Positions 48,130-56,247 of a stretch of DNA of 64,000 bases are shown in pieces (the first letter of the stretch is position 1; each line of letters starts with the position of its first letter). Under the pieces are notes generated by a model. That model was not told where the DNA came from, made no database searches, and saw only the letters and a list, made by a program, of their open reading frames with translations. The stretch is taken from assembly GCF_001428605.1 (NCBI RefSeq), contig NZ_LMID01000015.1, positions 463,684-527,683 of the forward strand, in the 5' to 3' direction. This stretch comes from Sphingomonas sp. Root720 (GTDB lineage: Bacteria; Pseudomonadota; Alphaproteobacteria; Sphingomonadales; Sphingomonadaceae). Made by a program: the position numbers and the translations under genes.

Positions 48130-49191
48130 ATGCGTATGTTCCGTGCTCTTCCGATTGTCGTCGCCGGGCTGATGGCCGTGGCCGGGGCCGGGCAGGCATC
48201 CGCCGCGCTGGTCGGCCAGTCGGCCTCGACCGGCATCGCCGCGCTCAAGGAATGGAACGTCGTCTCGTTCAACAACTTCACGTCCTACAACCATGTGGAC
48301 GGGCGGGTGTTCGTCGGCGGCAATTTCAACCCCGGTGGCAACTTCACCATCCAGAACAACAATATCCCGTCGAGCAGCTACGGCACGCCGGCCCTGACCG
48401 TGGTCGGCAACGCCGCGCTCAACGGCAGCGTCAACGCGGGTGGCGGCATCAGCGTCGGCGGTAACGTCAGCGGCACGTTCAACAACAACGGCCAGAACAC
48501 CGTCACCTATGGCGGCAGCAACAACGGCGCCTGGGCGAACAACACCACCTTCACCGGTGGCGGCAGCAATTTCACCAGCACGTTGCAGAGCCAGTCGAAC
48601 GATATCAAGGCATCGCTGACCAGCCTCAGCCAGAACCTTGCCGCCCTGGCCAACACCAGCGGCGTGACCGTGGGCGGCGACAGCAACAACCAGTCGATCA
48701 CCGTGACCGGCAGCGGCCTTCACGTTCTCAACTGGTCGGAAGCGATGTTCGAGGGCAACAACAACCAGCAGCTGCTCGTCAGCCTGCCGAACGATGCGAC
48801 GCTGGTCGTCAACGTCGCCGGCACCGACATCGACTTCAACCGCAACTTCAATCGCTTCAACGGCGACAACCGGGTGCTGTTCAACTTCTACCAGGCCACC
48901 ACGGTCGATATCGGCCGCCAGTTCAGCGGCTCGGTCCTCGGCGTCTTCGCCGACATCACCGGCGGCAACAGCGGCAATATCGACGGCACCGTGATCGGCA
49001 ACAACGTCCGCCAGAACGCGAACGGCGAGATCCACAACAATTATTTCCAGGGCGACCTCTCGAGCGTCTCGGGTCCCGTCTCGGTCGCGCCGGAGCCCTC
49101 GACCTGGGCCATGCTGATCCTCGGCTTCGGCTTGGTCGGCGCGATGATGCGGACCCGTAACCGCCGGACGCTGATCATCCAGGCGGCCTGA
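48130..49191 (+). CDS. Choice-of-anchor A family protein with PEPxxWA-CTERM tail
   Basis: A 353-residue secreted protein. The signal peptide is MRMFRALPIVVAGLMAVAGA with a cut near QASA. A beta-helix-like Asn/Gly-rich body follows (GRVFVGGNFNPGGNFTIQNN; HVLNWSEAMFEGNN) typical of the choice-of-anchor A domain. It ends APEPSTWAMLILGFGLVGAM then RTRNRR, a PEPxxWA-CTERM signal for exosortase processing. ATG 48130 has GGGGTGA upstream; ATG 48100 is an alternative. Exosortase genes are not in the window. A role in the extracellular matrix is inferred. Confidence 0.88.
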   Translation: MRMFRALPIVVAGLMAVAGAGQASAALVGQSASTGIAALKEWNVVSFNNFTSYNHVDGRVFVGGNFNPGGNFTIQNNNIPSSSYGTPALTVVGNAALNGSVNAGGGISVGGNVSGTFNNNGQNTVTYGGSNNGAWANNTTFTGGGSNFTSTLQSQSNDIKASLTSLSQNLAALANTSGVTVGGDSNNQSITVTGSGLHVLNWSEAMFEGNNNQQLLVSLPNDATLVVNVAGTDIDFNRNFNRFNGDNRVLFNFYQATTVDIGRQFSGSVLGVFADITGGNSGNIDGTVIGNNVRQNANGEIHNNYFQGDLSSVSGPVSVAPEPSTWAMLILGFGLVGAMMRTRNRRTLIIQAA

Positions 49192-49215
49192 TCGCAGCGG
49201 CATCGGACACAAGGA

Positions 49216-49241
49216 GGGTCTGCTTCGGCAGGCCCTTTTTT
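49216..49241 (+). terminator. Intrinsic terminator with UUCG loop
   Basis: GGGTCTGC-TTCG-GCAGGCCC (one G-T pair) followed by six T, 25 bases after the PEP-CTERM gene stop. One of the clearest terminators in the window. Confidence 0.85.
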
Positions 49242-49257
49242 GTTGGTGGCGATGCCC

Positions 49258-50247
49258 TCAGGGGATGAGGATGATCGAGCCGGTCGTCCGCCGCCCTTCG
49301 AGCGCGCGGTGCGCCTCGGCCGCCTCGGCGAGCGGAAGGCGCAGCCCGACCTCGACCGACAGCCTGCCGCTGGCAATCATCGCGAACAGGTCCGCCGCGA
49401 CGGCATCGAGTTCGGCCCGTGTGGCGACATAGTCGAACGCGCGCGGGCGGGTCAGGAACAGCGACCCGCGCCCGGCCAGTTCGAGCGGGCTCATCGGCGG
49501 GACCGGGCCCGAAGCGTTGCCGAAGCTGACCATCAGCCCGCGCGGGCGCAGCGAATCGAGCGAGGCCGTCCAGCTCGCCGCCCCGACGCCGTCGAACACG
49601 ACATCGACGCCCTTGCCGCCATTCGCCGCGCGCACGGCGGCAGCGAGCCCGTCATAGGGGCCATGGAACGCGGCTTCGGCACCGAGCCGGCGCGCGGTCG
49701 CGGCTTTCTCGGCGGTTCCGGCATGGGCGATCACGCGCACCCCGATCGCCGCCAGCCATTGCACCATCAGCCGCCCGACCCCGCCGGCGGCCGAGTGGAC
49801 GAGCGCGCATTGTCCCGCCTCCATCCGGGCGCAGCCCTTGACGAGGGTCTGGACGGTCATTCCCTTGAGCATCACCGCGGCCGCGGTCTCGTCGTCGATG
49901 CTGTCTGGCAGGGCGACGAGCAGCGCAGGATCGATGTCGATCCGGTTCGCATAGGCGCCGGGGCTCGCGGTGACATAGGCGACCCGGCGACCGATCTCGG
50001 TTCCCTCGACCCCGGCGCCGATCGCCTCGACCACCCCCGCCGCCTCGACCCCGAGCGGGGCGGGGAGCGGCTGTGGATAGAGGCCGCTGCGATGATAGGT
50101 GTCGATGAAGTTGACCCCGATCGCCCGGTGCCGAACCCGGACGAGCCCGGCGGCGACCGGGCGGTCGGCCAGCGTTTCGGCCATGATCACCTCGGGACCG
50201 CCGAAGGCGCCGGCGACGAGCCGCCGGTCGGCCGCGGGGTCGTTCAT
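49258..50247 (-). CDS. Quinone oxidoreductase-like zinc-independent MDR protein
   Basis: A 329-residue medium-chain reductase of the QOR type. AIGVNFIDTYHRSGLYPQPL is the family substrate-loop motif, LGVEAAGVVEAIGAGVEG follows, and the NADPH site is ALVHSAAGGVGRLMVQWLAA. The zinc ligands of alcohol dehydrogenases are absent. It probably reduces quinones or enones with NADPH. Start 50247 overlaps the stop of the upstream dienelactone-hydrolase gene as ATGA; third gene of an ogt-DLH-QOR operon. Confidence 0.93.
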   Translation of the reverse strand: MNDPAADRRLVAGAFGGPEVIMAETLADRPVAAGLVRVRHRAIGVNFIDTYHRSGLYPQPLPAPLGVEAAGVVEAIGAGVEGTEIGRRVAYVTASPGAYANRIDIDPALLVALPDSIDDETAAAVMLKGMTVQTLVKGCARMEAGQCALVHSAAGGVGRLMVQWLAAIGVRVIAHAGTAEKAATARRLGAEAAFHGPYDGLAAAVRAANGGKGVDVVFDGVGAASWTASLDSLRPRGLMVSFGNASGPVPPMSPLELAGRGSLFLTRPRAFDYVATRAELDAVAADLFAMIASGRLSVEVGLRLPLAEAAEAHRALEGRRTTGSIILIP

Positions 50248-50942
50248 GCGAGATGCTCGGCGAAGAAGGTCTGGGTGCGCCTGTCGGCGAGCGTCGCGGC
50301 CTCCTCGACGCGGCGATTGCCCATCGTGGTCGCGAAGCCGTGATCGACGCCGGGATAGTCGAACAGGGTCACCTTGGGGTGGCCATCGAGGCCTTCGTGC
50401 ATCTTCTTCTGGACGTCCGGCGGCACGAATCCGTCGTTGCCGGCGATGTGGAGCAGCAGCGGATGGGCGATCGCATGCGCCTCGCCGAGCAACCCGTCGA
50501 GCCCGACGCCATAATAGCCGACGCTGGCGTTGATGTCGGTGCGTGCGGCGGTCATATAGGCGAGCCGCCCGCCGAGGCAGTAGCCGACCGCGCCGACCTT
50601 GCCGCCATCGATCATCGCGCGGGTGTCGCGGATGGTCGCCTCGATATCGCGGATGGCGGCTTCCTGGTCGAACTGGCCGAACAGCTTGAGGCCTTCCTGC
50701 ATCTGATCGGGCGTGTCGGGATCGAGCTCGATCCCAGGCCGGATCCGCCAGAACAGGTCGGGCGCCACCGCGAGATAGCCTTGCTCGGCCCACTGGTCGC
50801 ACTTGATGCGAATGCCGTCGTTCACCCCGAAGATCTCCTGGATGACGATGATCGCCGCCTTGGGCTGGGAGATGGGCTGCGAGGTGTAGGCGAGGAATTC
50901 GTCATCGCCGTGCAGCGTCTTGATCTCGGTATAGCTTTTCAT
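50244..50942 (-). CDS. Dienelactone hydrolase family protein
   Basis: A 232-residue alpha/beta hydrolase. The nucleophile elbow GAVGYCLGGRL has catalytic Cys near residue 121 (G-x-C-x-G, as in dienelactone hydrolase). IVIQEIFGVNDGI supplies the conserved Glu, and DYPGVDHGFAT the catalytic His. The natural substrate is unknown; there is no aromatic-degradation cluster nearby. It is coupled by ATGA overlaps to ogt upstream and the quinone oxidoreductase downstream. Confidence 0.92.
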   Translation of the reverse strand: MKSYTEIKTLHGDDEFLAYTSQPISQPKAAIIVIQEIFGVNDGIRIKCDQWAEQGYLAVAPDLFWRIRPGIELDPDTPDQMQEGLKLFGQFDQEAAIRDIEATIRDTRAMIDGGKVGAVGYCLGGRLAYMTAARTDINASVGYYGVGLDGLLGEAHAIAHPLLLHIAGNDGFVPPDVQKKMHEGLDGHPKVTLFDYPGVDHGFATTMGNRRVEEAATLADRRTQTFFAEHLA

Positions 50943-51454
50943 AGAAGGCCTCCTCGTCTCTCATGGTCGAGCAACCATGTTTTCGTGATGATCCCGCGTC
51001 CGGCGGAATAATGGCCGATCGCGCCGCCGCTGCCTACCACCCGGTGGCAAGGGACGACGATCGGGAACGGGTTTCGGGCGCAAGCCTGGCCGATCGCGCG
51101 CGGGGCCGACCCGGCGATCCGGGCGAGCGCGCCGTAGCTCAGCGTGTCGCCGGCCGCGATCGCGACGATCGCCGCGCGCAGCGCCGCCCCGCGTGGGGTC
51201 GCGGCAGGAGCCAGCGGCAGATCGAAATCGGCGACCCCATCGTCGAAATAGGCGCGGAGTTGCCGGACCGCGTCGGCCGCCGGACCGCTCGCTGGTCCTT
51301 CCGTTGCCGTCGACGGTATCGCGTCGTCCTCCGCGAGGATGCGGATGGAGTGCAGCGATAGGCCATCCGCCTGGATCAGGATCGGGCCGATCGGGGAGCG
51401 AAGCAGGGTGGTCATCTGGCTGGTCATCCCGGACTGGCGCGCGGACATCGTCAT
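50939..51454 (-). CDS. ogt: Methylated-DNA--protein-cysteine methyltransferase
   Basis: Ogt transfers alkyl groups from O6-alkylguanine in DNA to its own cysteine. The 171-residue product has the active-site motif PIVVPCHRVVGSGGAIGHYS, preceded by the helix-turn-helix LSYGALARIAGSAPRAIGQA. Several in-frame Met codons make the start uncertain: 51454 (MTMSARQ) down to 51415 (MTTLLRSPIG, which looks like the natural domain start). It heads the operon ogt-DLH-QOR. Confidence 0.92.
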   Translation of the reverse strand: MTMSARQSGMTSQMTTLLRSPIGPILIQADGLSLHSIRILAEDDAIPSTATEGPASGPAADAVRQLRAYFDDGVADFDLPLAPAATPRGAALRAAIVAIAAGDTLSYGALARIAGSAPRAIGQACARNPFPIVVPCHRVVGSGGAIGHYSAGRGIITKTWLLDHERRGGLL

Positions 51455-51517
51455 GGACAGGGGCTTTCGGAGACTCTAGCCATGGGGCAGGACGTTTCAA
51501 TGACCCGGAGGGCGCGC

Positions 51518-51760
51518 ATGAAGATCACCGTCGACGTCGACTGCACGCCCGAAGAGGCGCGGCGCTTCATGGGCCTTCCCGACATGTCGGGCGTTCATGC
51601 GGTCTATATCGACAAGATGAAGAAGATGATCGAGGAAGGCGTGACGCCGGACACGATGGAAACGATGATGCGCAACTGGATGCCGATGGGCGAGGCCGGC
51701 ATGAACCTGTGGCGCTCGATGTTCGACCAGATCAGCCGTGCCGGCGGCGGCGGGAAATAG
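51518..51760 (+). CDS. DUF6489 family small protein
   Basis: An 80-residue protein: MKITVDVDCTPEEARRFMGL, then VHAVYIDKMKKMIEEGV and a Met-rich amphipathic helix METMMRNWMPMGEAGMNLWR. This resembles proteins annotated DUF6489 upstream of mnmE in sphingomonads. GGAGG lies seven bases before the start; the earlier ATG at 51482 lacks this. Its last 23 bases overlap the GTG start of mnmE. Confidence 0.8.
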   Translation: MKITVDVDCTPEEARRFMGLPDMSGVHAVYIDKMKKMIEEGVTPDTMETMMRNWMPMGEAGMNLWRSMFDQISRAGGGGK

Positions 51761-53057
51761 CCCCGGCGCCGGACCGGCGCCCGACACGATCTTCGCGCTG
51801 TCGAGCGGCGCGCCGCCGGCCGGCGTGGCGGTGGTGCGGATCAGCGGCCGGGGCGCGGGTGGGGCGATCGACCGGCTGACGGGAAAGGCGCGTCCCGCCG
51901 CCCGCCGCGCGTCGCTGCGCACCCTGGTCGATCCGCAGGACGGCACCGCGCTCGACCGCGCTCTCCTGCTGTGGCTGCCCGGCCCGGGCAGCGCGACGGG
52001 CGAGGATATGGCCGAGCTTCATCTCCATGGCGGTCGCGCGGTGACCGCGGCGGTGCTGGCCGCGCTCGGCCGCCTGCCGGGCCTGCGTCCGGCCGTGCCG
52101 GGCGAGTTCACCCGCCGCGCCTTCGAGACCGGGCGGATCGATCTCAACGAGGCCGAGGCGCTCGCCGACCTGCTCGCCGCCGAGACCGAGGCCCAGCGCC
52201 GCAACGCGATGCTGCTCGCCGACGGGGCGCTGAGCCGCGCCCTCGAGGACTGGCAGCATCGCCTGCTGTCGCTCGCGGCGCGGCTGGAGGCGCAGCTCGA
52301 CTTCTCGGACGAAGCGGATGTCGGCGCCCTCGATCCGGGCTTCGCGCTCGACCTTGCCGCGCTCGACGCCGATGTGGCCCGATGGCGCGGACGGCTCCCC
52401 GTGGAACGGCTGCGCGACGGGGTGAGGGTGGTGCTGGCTGGGCCCCCCAATGCCGGAAAGTCGACACTGTTCAATGCATTGACTGGCCGGGACGCCGCGA
52501 TCGTTACCCCAATCGCGGGGACGACCCGCGACCTGATCGAGGCGCCGGTGGCGTTTGGTGGCGTTGCCTTCCTGCTCATCGATACCGCCGGGCTCCATGA
52601 CGGCGGCGGCGACGCGGTCGAGGCGATCGGCATGGACCGCGCGACGCGCGCCATCGCCGCCGCCGATATCGTCCTCTGGCTCGGCGATCCGGATGAGGCG
52701 CCGGCGGGGGCGCTCCGCATCGGTGCGCAGGCCGACCGGCGGATCCTCGACGCGGCCGCGCACCACGTCGTGCTGTCGGCGCAAAACGGGGAGGGAATTG
52801 ACAGACTCGTGGCATTGCTACTCGAGCAGGCTGGCGCGTTGCTGCCGAGCGAGGGGGAGGCGGCGCTGTCGACCCGCCAACGCGCGGCGCTCGACCGGCT
52901 CGGCGAAACGCTGGGCCTCGCGCGCGGCGAGGACGATCCTGTGCTGGTCGCCGAGGCGCTGCGCCTGGGGCGCACGACGATCGACGCTCTGACCGGGCGG
53001 GCGGGAACCGAGGATATGCTCGACGGCCTTTTCGGGCGATTCTGCATCGGAAAATAG
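51738..53057 (+). CDS. mnmE: tRNA-modification GTPase MnmE
   Basis: MnmE with MnmG makes carboxymethylaminomethyl-uridine at tRNA wobble position 34. The 439-residue protein has the N-terminal folate-binding domain (DTIFALSSGAPPAGVAVVRI; FTRRAFETGRIDLNEAEAL). The G domain contains GPPNAGKSTLFNALTGRDAA, TPIAGTTRD and DTAGLHDGG, and the C-terminal CIGK is zinc-like/one-carbon-site Cys. The G3 start DTAG and G1 are intact. GTG 51738 is the only usable start. A parS-like site lies five bases after the stop. Confidence 0.95.
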   Translation: MPAAAGNSPGAGPAPDTIFALSSGAPPAGVAVVRISGRGAGGAIDRLTGKARPAARRASLRTLVDPQDGTALDRALLLWLPGPGSATGEDMAELHLHGGRAVTAAVLAALGRLPGLRPAVPGEFTRRAFETGRIDLNEAEALADLLAAETEAQRRNAMLLADGALSRALEDWQHRLLSLAARLEAQLDFSDEADVGALDPGFALDLAALDADVARWRGRLPVERLRDGVRVVLAGPPNAGKSTLFNALTGRDAAIVTPIAGTTRDLIEAPVAFGGVAFLLIDTAGLHDGGGDAVEAIGMDRATRAIAAADIVLWLGDPDEAPAGALRIGAQADRRILDAAAHHVVLSAQNGEGIDRLVALLLEQAGALLPSEGEAALSTRQRAALDRLGETLGLARGEDDPVLVAEALRLGRTTIDALTGRAGTEDMLDGLFGRFCIGK

Positions 53058-53061
53058 GGAC

Positions 53062-53077
53062 TGTTCCACGTGGATCG
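53062..53077. promoter_or_regulatory. parS-like site 1 (one mismatch)
   Basis: TGTTCCACGTGGATCG, in the gap right after mnmE. The 14-base core differs from the palindrome GTTCCACGTGGAAC by one base (T for A at the thirteenth position). Confidence 0.7.
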
Positions 53078-53121
53078 TCCGGCGATTTACTGGGAAATCT
53101 ACTAGATATGGTGGTTCTATT

Positions 53122-53289
53122 ATGAGTCCCTCCAAGGGGTTGAATCCCGTTGACTTAGAGAAACGACTCATTCACCATCATCTGGACGCCAGAATCATTA
53201 GGAGCCGCCAAGGGCGGCAACCCTCGACGGCTCCGTATTTTGGTATTCCGCGTCACCAGGCTAGGCTGCGGAACAATAGTCGTAAATGA
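53122..53289 (+). CDS. Possible 55-residue small protein upstream of Cas2-like gene
   Basis: An open frame (MSPSKGLNPVDLEKRLIHHH...) that is strongly basic and His/Arg-rich, ending RNNSRK. It sits in the low-GC insert between mnmE and mnmG, 66 bases before the Cas2-like start and in the same frame. There is no clear ribosome-binding site and I recognise no family, so it may be non-coding leader. The same stretch folds into two mutually exclusive hairpins (GCCGCC/GGCGGC inside GGAGCCG/CGGCTCC, 53201-53234). Confidence 0.25.
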   Translation: MSPSKGLNPVDLEKRLIHHHLDARIIRSRQGRQPSTAPYFGIPRHQARLRNNSRK

Positions 53290-53355
53290 CTCTGGGAAGC
53301 ATGATTCCCTTTCGGCTTAGTGTCAAGCCTAGCCATTTGCTCATGGAGCAGGATA

Positions 53356-53640
53356 ATGGCTACTTTCATAATTACGTACGACCTTATCAAGCAGGGCCAA
53401 AATTACACGGATCTGATTGCTAAGCTCAAAGAGTATCCTACCTATTGGCACGCCCAAGGATCGGTTTGGATCATAGAGACCCACCAAAGCGCTGTCGCGA
53501 TTCGAAACAATCTCAAGACCTGTCTCGATGGTAACGATAAGTTGATCGTGGCGAAGCTTGAGGGCGAAGCAGCTTGGAGCGGCTATAACGATAATATCAG
53601 TTTGTGGCTGAAAAACCGTCTGGAGAAAAAGGCAGCATAA
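53356..53640 (+). CDS. Stand-alone Cas2-like (SinR-type) protein
   Basis: A 94-residue ferredoxin-fold protein. MATFIITYDLIKQGQNYTDL holds the first strand with the Cas2-type Asp. TYWHAQGSVWIIETHQSAVA and CLDGNDKLIVAKLEGEAAW follow, a pattern shared with small Cas2 relatives often labelled SinR. Its composition (near 46% GC by eye) is far below the neighbours, so it was probably acquired. No cas1 or CRISPR repeats are present. ATG 53356 follows AGGA; a GTG at 53320 is in frame. A terminator closes it. Confidence 0.75.
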   Translation: MATFIITYDLIKQGQNYTDLIAKLKEYPTYWHAQGSVWIIETHQSAVAIRNNLKTCLDGNDKLIVAKLEGEAAWSGYNDNISLWLKNRLEKKAA

Positions 53641-53646
53641 AATCAA

Positions 53647-53687
53647 CGGCTTGGGTGTCGGTGGCAACTGCATCCAAGCCGCTTTTT
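53647..53687 (+). terminator. Intrinsic terminator after the Cas2-like gene
   Basis: CGGCTTGG and CCAAGCCG form an 8-bp stem followed by CTTTTTG. An outer AATCAAC/GTTGATT pair (53641-53647 and 53688-53694) extends the inverted repeat beyond the T-run. Confidence 0.75.
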
Positions 53688-53731
53688 GTTGATTCTTTGA
53701 CTTGGGCACGCCGCTCGGATAGCGCGCAAGC

Positions 53732-55591
53732 ATGGCGGACAGCTTTGATGTGATCGTGGTCGGTGGCGGCCATGCCGGCTGCGAGGCGGCGGCAGCGGCG
53801 ACGCGGATGGGCGCGCGGACGGCGCTCGTCAGCATGCGCCGCGACATGATCGGCGCGATGTCGTGCAATCCCGCAATTGGTGGACTCGGCAAGGGGCATC
53901 TGGTGCGCGAGGTTGACGCCTGCGACGGGCTGATAGCCCGCGCCGCCGACCGCGCAGCGATACATTATCGCATGCTCAACAGCAGCAAGGGAGCGGCGGT
54001 ACAGGGGCCTAGGGTCCAGGCCGACCGCAAGCTTTACCGGGCGGCCATCCACGATCTGCTCGCCGAACTGCCTTCACTGGAGATCGTCGAAGGATCGGTC
54101 GAGCGGCTGATCATCGAGGACGTTCCACGTGGAACATCGGGTATCGTCCTCGGCGATGGTCGGTGCTTGACGGCGAAGGCGGTTGTTCTCGCCACGGGCA
54201 CCTTCCTCAACGCCAAGTTGCATTTCGGCATGGTCTGCCGCGCCGGCGGCCGGGTGGGGGAGGCGGCGGCCCTGGGGCTGGGCGAACAGCTCCGCGCGCT
54301 CGACCTGCCGATCGCCCGGCTCAAGACGGGAACGCCGCCGCGCCTCGACGGGCGGACGATCGATTGGGCTGGTCTCGATCGCCAGCCTTCCGATGAGGAC
54401 GGCTGGACCTTCTCGGCGCTGACGCCAATGCGAAGTGTGCCCCAGCTTGCCTGCGCGATCACCCGCACCAACCAGCGCACCCACGACGTGATCCGTGCCG
54501 GGCTCGACCGTTCGCCACTCTTCTCCGGGGCGATCACGGGGGTAGGGCCGCGCTATTGTCCATCCATCGAGGACAAGGTCCATCGCTTCGGCGATCGCGA
54601 CGGCCACCAGATCTTTCTCGAGCCCGAGGGTCTCGACGACCATCTCATCTATCCCAACGGCGTCTCCACCTCCTTGCCCAAGGACGTCCAACTCGCACTG
54701 CTGCGGACAGTGCCGGGACTCGAGCGCGTCGCGATCGTCCAGCCGGGTTATGCGGTCGAATATGATCATATCGACCCGCGCGCGCTGACCGCCGGCCTGG
54801 CGTTGCGGGCGCTCCCGGGGCTGTTCTGCGCCGGTCAGCTCAACGGTACGACCGGCTATGAGGAAGCCGCCGCGCAGGGGCTCGCGGCCGGAATGAACGC
54901 GGCCGCCTTTGCATCCGGTCGCGCAGAAATCCGGTTCGATCGGGCCACGAGCTATATCGGGGTAATGATCGACGACCTCACCCTGCAGGGGGTCTCCGAA
55001 CCTTATCGCATGCTGACCGCGCGTGCTGAATATCGACTGCGGCTCCGCGCCGACAATGCTGGGACGCGGCTCACGACATGGGCCGATGGTCATGGAGCTA
55101 TCTCCGATGCGCGCCTCGCGTTCCACGTGGAACGCGAGGCGGAGCGCGCACACATGGGCGAGCATCTGGCAGCGCGCATCGCCGGGGCGGCCGAGCTCAT
55201 CGCCGCCGGCGCCGCACTGGCATCCGACCATGCCCGTCGTCCCTTGAGCGAATGGCTACGCTACACGGAGGTGGGCGACGCCGAATTGCTCGCGCTGGAA
55301 CCGGGGCTTGCCGACACAGCACCCGAGGTGAGGGCCGAGGTGATTCAGGACGGCCGCTATGCGCCATATATCGCGAGGCAGGACCACGAGATCGCCCGGC
55401 TGCGGTCCGACGAGCGGATCGGGCTCGGCGCGATCGCCGATTATGGCGCGATCGCCGGTCTCTCCAACGAGATGGTCGAGCGTCTTAATGCGGCCCGCCC
55501 GGCCGACCTTGCTGCGGCGGGGCGGGTGCGCGGCATAACGCCCGCGGCGCTCGCCGCGATCATGGTCCATGCCCGGCGGCTTGCGGCATGA
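53732..55591 (+). CDS. mnmG: tRNA uridine-5-carboxymethylaminomethyl modification enzyme MnmG
   Basis: MnmG (GidA) is the FAD partner of MnmE. The 619-residue protein opens with the dinucleotide motif [19 protein letters not shown] (about 9-27). It continues [20 protein letters not shown], the conserved Cys-containing loops, and [20 protein letters not shown]. The C-terminal helical MnmE/tRNA-binding domain begins near residue 550. Two perfect parS palindromes are written inside its coding sequence. Its stop overlaps the rsmG start (ATGA). Confidence 0.97.
   Translation: MADSFDVIVVGGGHAGCEAAAAATRMGARTALVSMRRDMIGAMSCNPAIGGLGKGHLVREVDACDGLIARAADRAAIHYRMLNSSKGAAVQGPRVQADRKLYRAAIHDLLAELPSLEIVEGSVERLIIEDVPRGTSGIVLGDGRCLTAKAVVLATGTFLNAKLHFGMVCRAGGRVGEAAALGLGEQLRALDLPIARLKTGTPPRLDGRTIDWAGLDRQPSDEDGWTFSALTPMRSVPQLACAITRTNQRTHDVIRAGLDRSPLFSGAITGVGPRYCPSIEDKVHRFGDRDGHQIFLEPEGLDDHLIYPNGVSTSLPKDVQLALLRTVPGLERVAIVQPGYAVEYDHIDPRALTAGLALRALPGLFCAGQLNGTTGYEEAAAQGLAAGMNAAAFASGRAEIRFDRATSYIGVMIDDLTLQGVSEPYRMLTARAEYRLRLRADNAGTRLTTWADGHGAISDARLAFHVEREAERAHMGEHLAARIAGAAELIAAGAALASDHARRPLSEWLRYTEVGDAELLALEPGLADTAPEVRAEVIQDGRYAPYIARQDHEIARLRSDERIGLGAIADYGAIAGLSNEMVERLNAARPADLAAAGRVRGITPAALAAIMVHARRLAA
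54122..54135. promoter_or_regulatory. parS site 2 (perfect) inside mnmG
   Basis: GTTCCACGTGGAAC, an exact 14-bp palindrome and the alphaproteobacterial ParB-binding consensus. In the mnmG reading frame it encodes DVPRGT. Confidence 0.88.
55112..55141. promoter_or_regulatory. parS site 3 (perfect, 30-bp palindrome) inside mnmG
   Basis: The core GTTCCACGTGGAAC (55120-55133) is extended symmetrically by CGCCTCGC and GCGAGGCG to a perfect 30-bp palindrome. It encodes FHVERE in MnmG. The extra symmetry exceeds the ParB core. Confidence 0.88.
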
Positions 55592-56247
55592 CCGAGGAGG
55601 AGGCGCGGGCCTGGATCGACCGCCATGTTCCACGTGAAACGGCGGCGGCGCTCGAACGGCTCGTCGCGATGGTCCTCAACGAAATGCCGAACCAGAATCT
55701 CATCGCGGCCTCGACCGCCGATCATATCTGGACCCGCCACATCGTCGATTCGGCCCAACTCCTGCCGCTGGCGCCGGACGGGGCCCGCAGGTGGATCGAC
55801 CTCGGATCGGGAGCCGGCTTTCCGGGGCTGGTGGTTTCGCTGATGCGGCCCGAGCTTGAGATGATTCTCGTCGAATCGCGCCGCAAGCGGATCGACTTCC
55901 TGCGGTTCATGGCCGAGTCGCTCGGCCTGGCCGACCGGGTCGCGGTGGCGGGCCAGCGGCTCGAACTGCTCGAAGCGAGCCCGCAGGATGTGATCAGCGC
56001 GCGTGCCTTCGCGCCGCTCGACCGGCTACTGCCGCTGGCGCACCGATTCTCCCATCCGGGGACGGTTTGGCTGCTGCCGAAAGGCCGCAGCGCCGTATCC
56101 GAACTGGAAGCCGTCACGGGTTCGTGGCAGGGTGATTTCCGGGTCGTTCCGAGCATGACCGACTCCGAGGCGGCGATCATCGTCGCGTCGCAGGTCCGGC
56201 CCAACGCCACGCGCCAGAAGGCCAAGCGCCAGAAGGAACATCGATGA
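55588..56247 (+). CDS. rsmG: 16S rRNA (guanine-527-N7)-methyltransferase
   Basis: RsmG (GidB) methylates G527 of 16S rRNA. The 219-residue protein has the SAM motif [20 protein letters not shown] (about 71-90), then [20 protein letters not shown] and [20 protein letters not shown]. Loss of RsmG gives low-level streptomycin resistance in other bacteria. The start overlaps mnmG and the stop overlaps parA, both as ATGA. A parS site lies within its first codons (HVPRET). Confidence 0.95.
   Translation: MTEEEARAWIDRHVPRETAAALERLVAMVLNEMPNQNLIAASTADHIWTRHIVDSAQLLPLAPDGARRWIDLGSGAGFPGLVVSLMRPELEMILVESRRKRIDFLRFMAESLGLADRVAVAGQRLELLEASPQDVISARAFAPLDRLLPLAHRFSHPGTVWLLPKGRSAVSELEAVTGSWQGDFRVVPSMTDSEAAIIVASQVRPNATRQKAKRQKEHR
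55626..55641. promoter_or_regulatory. parS site 4 inside rsmG
   Basis: TGTTCCACGTGAAACG matches the widely shared bacterial parS form (TGTTNCACGTGAAACA) at all but the last base, rather than the perfect palindrome seen at sites 2 and 3. Confidence 0.85.

Noticed and set aside
53320..53355. N-terminal extension of the Cas2-like protein from GTG 53320
   Set aside because: The extra residues (SSLAICSWSRI) are not family-like and would cover the AGGA site before ATG 53356.
53058..53731. CRISPR array or cas1 near the Cas2-like gene
   Set aside because: No repeated spacer-repeat structure and no other cas-like frame in the insert or nearby; the Cas2-fold protein stands alone.
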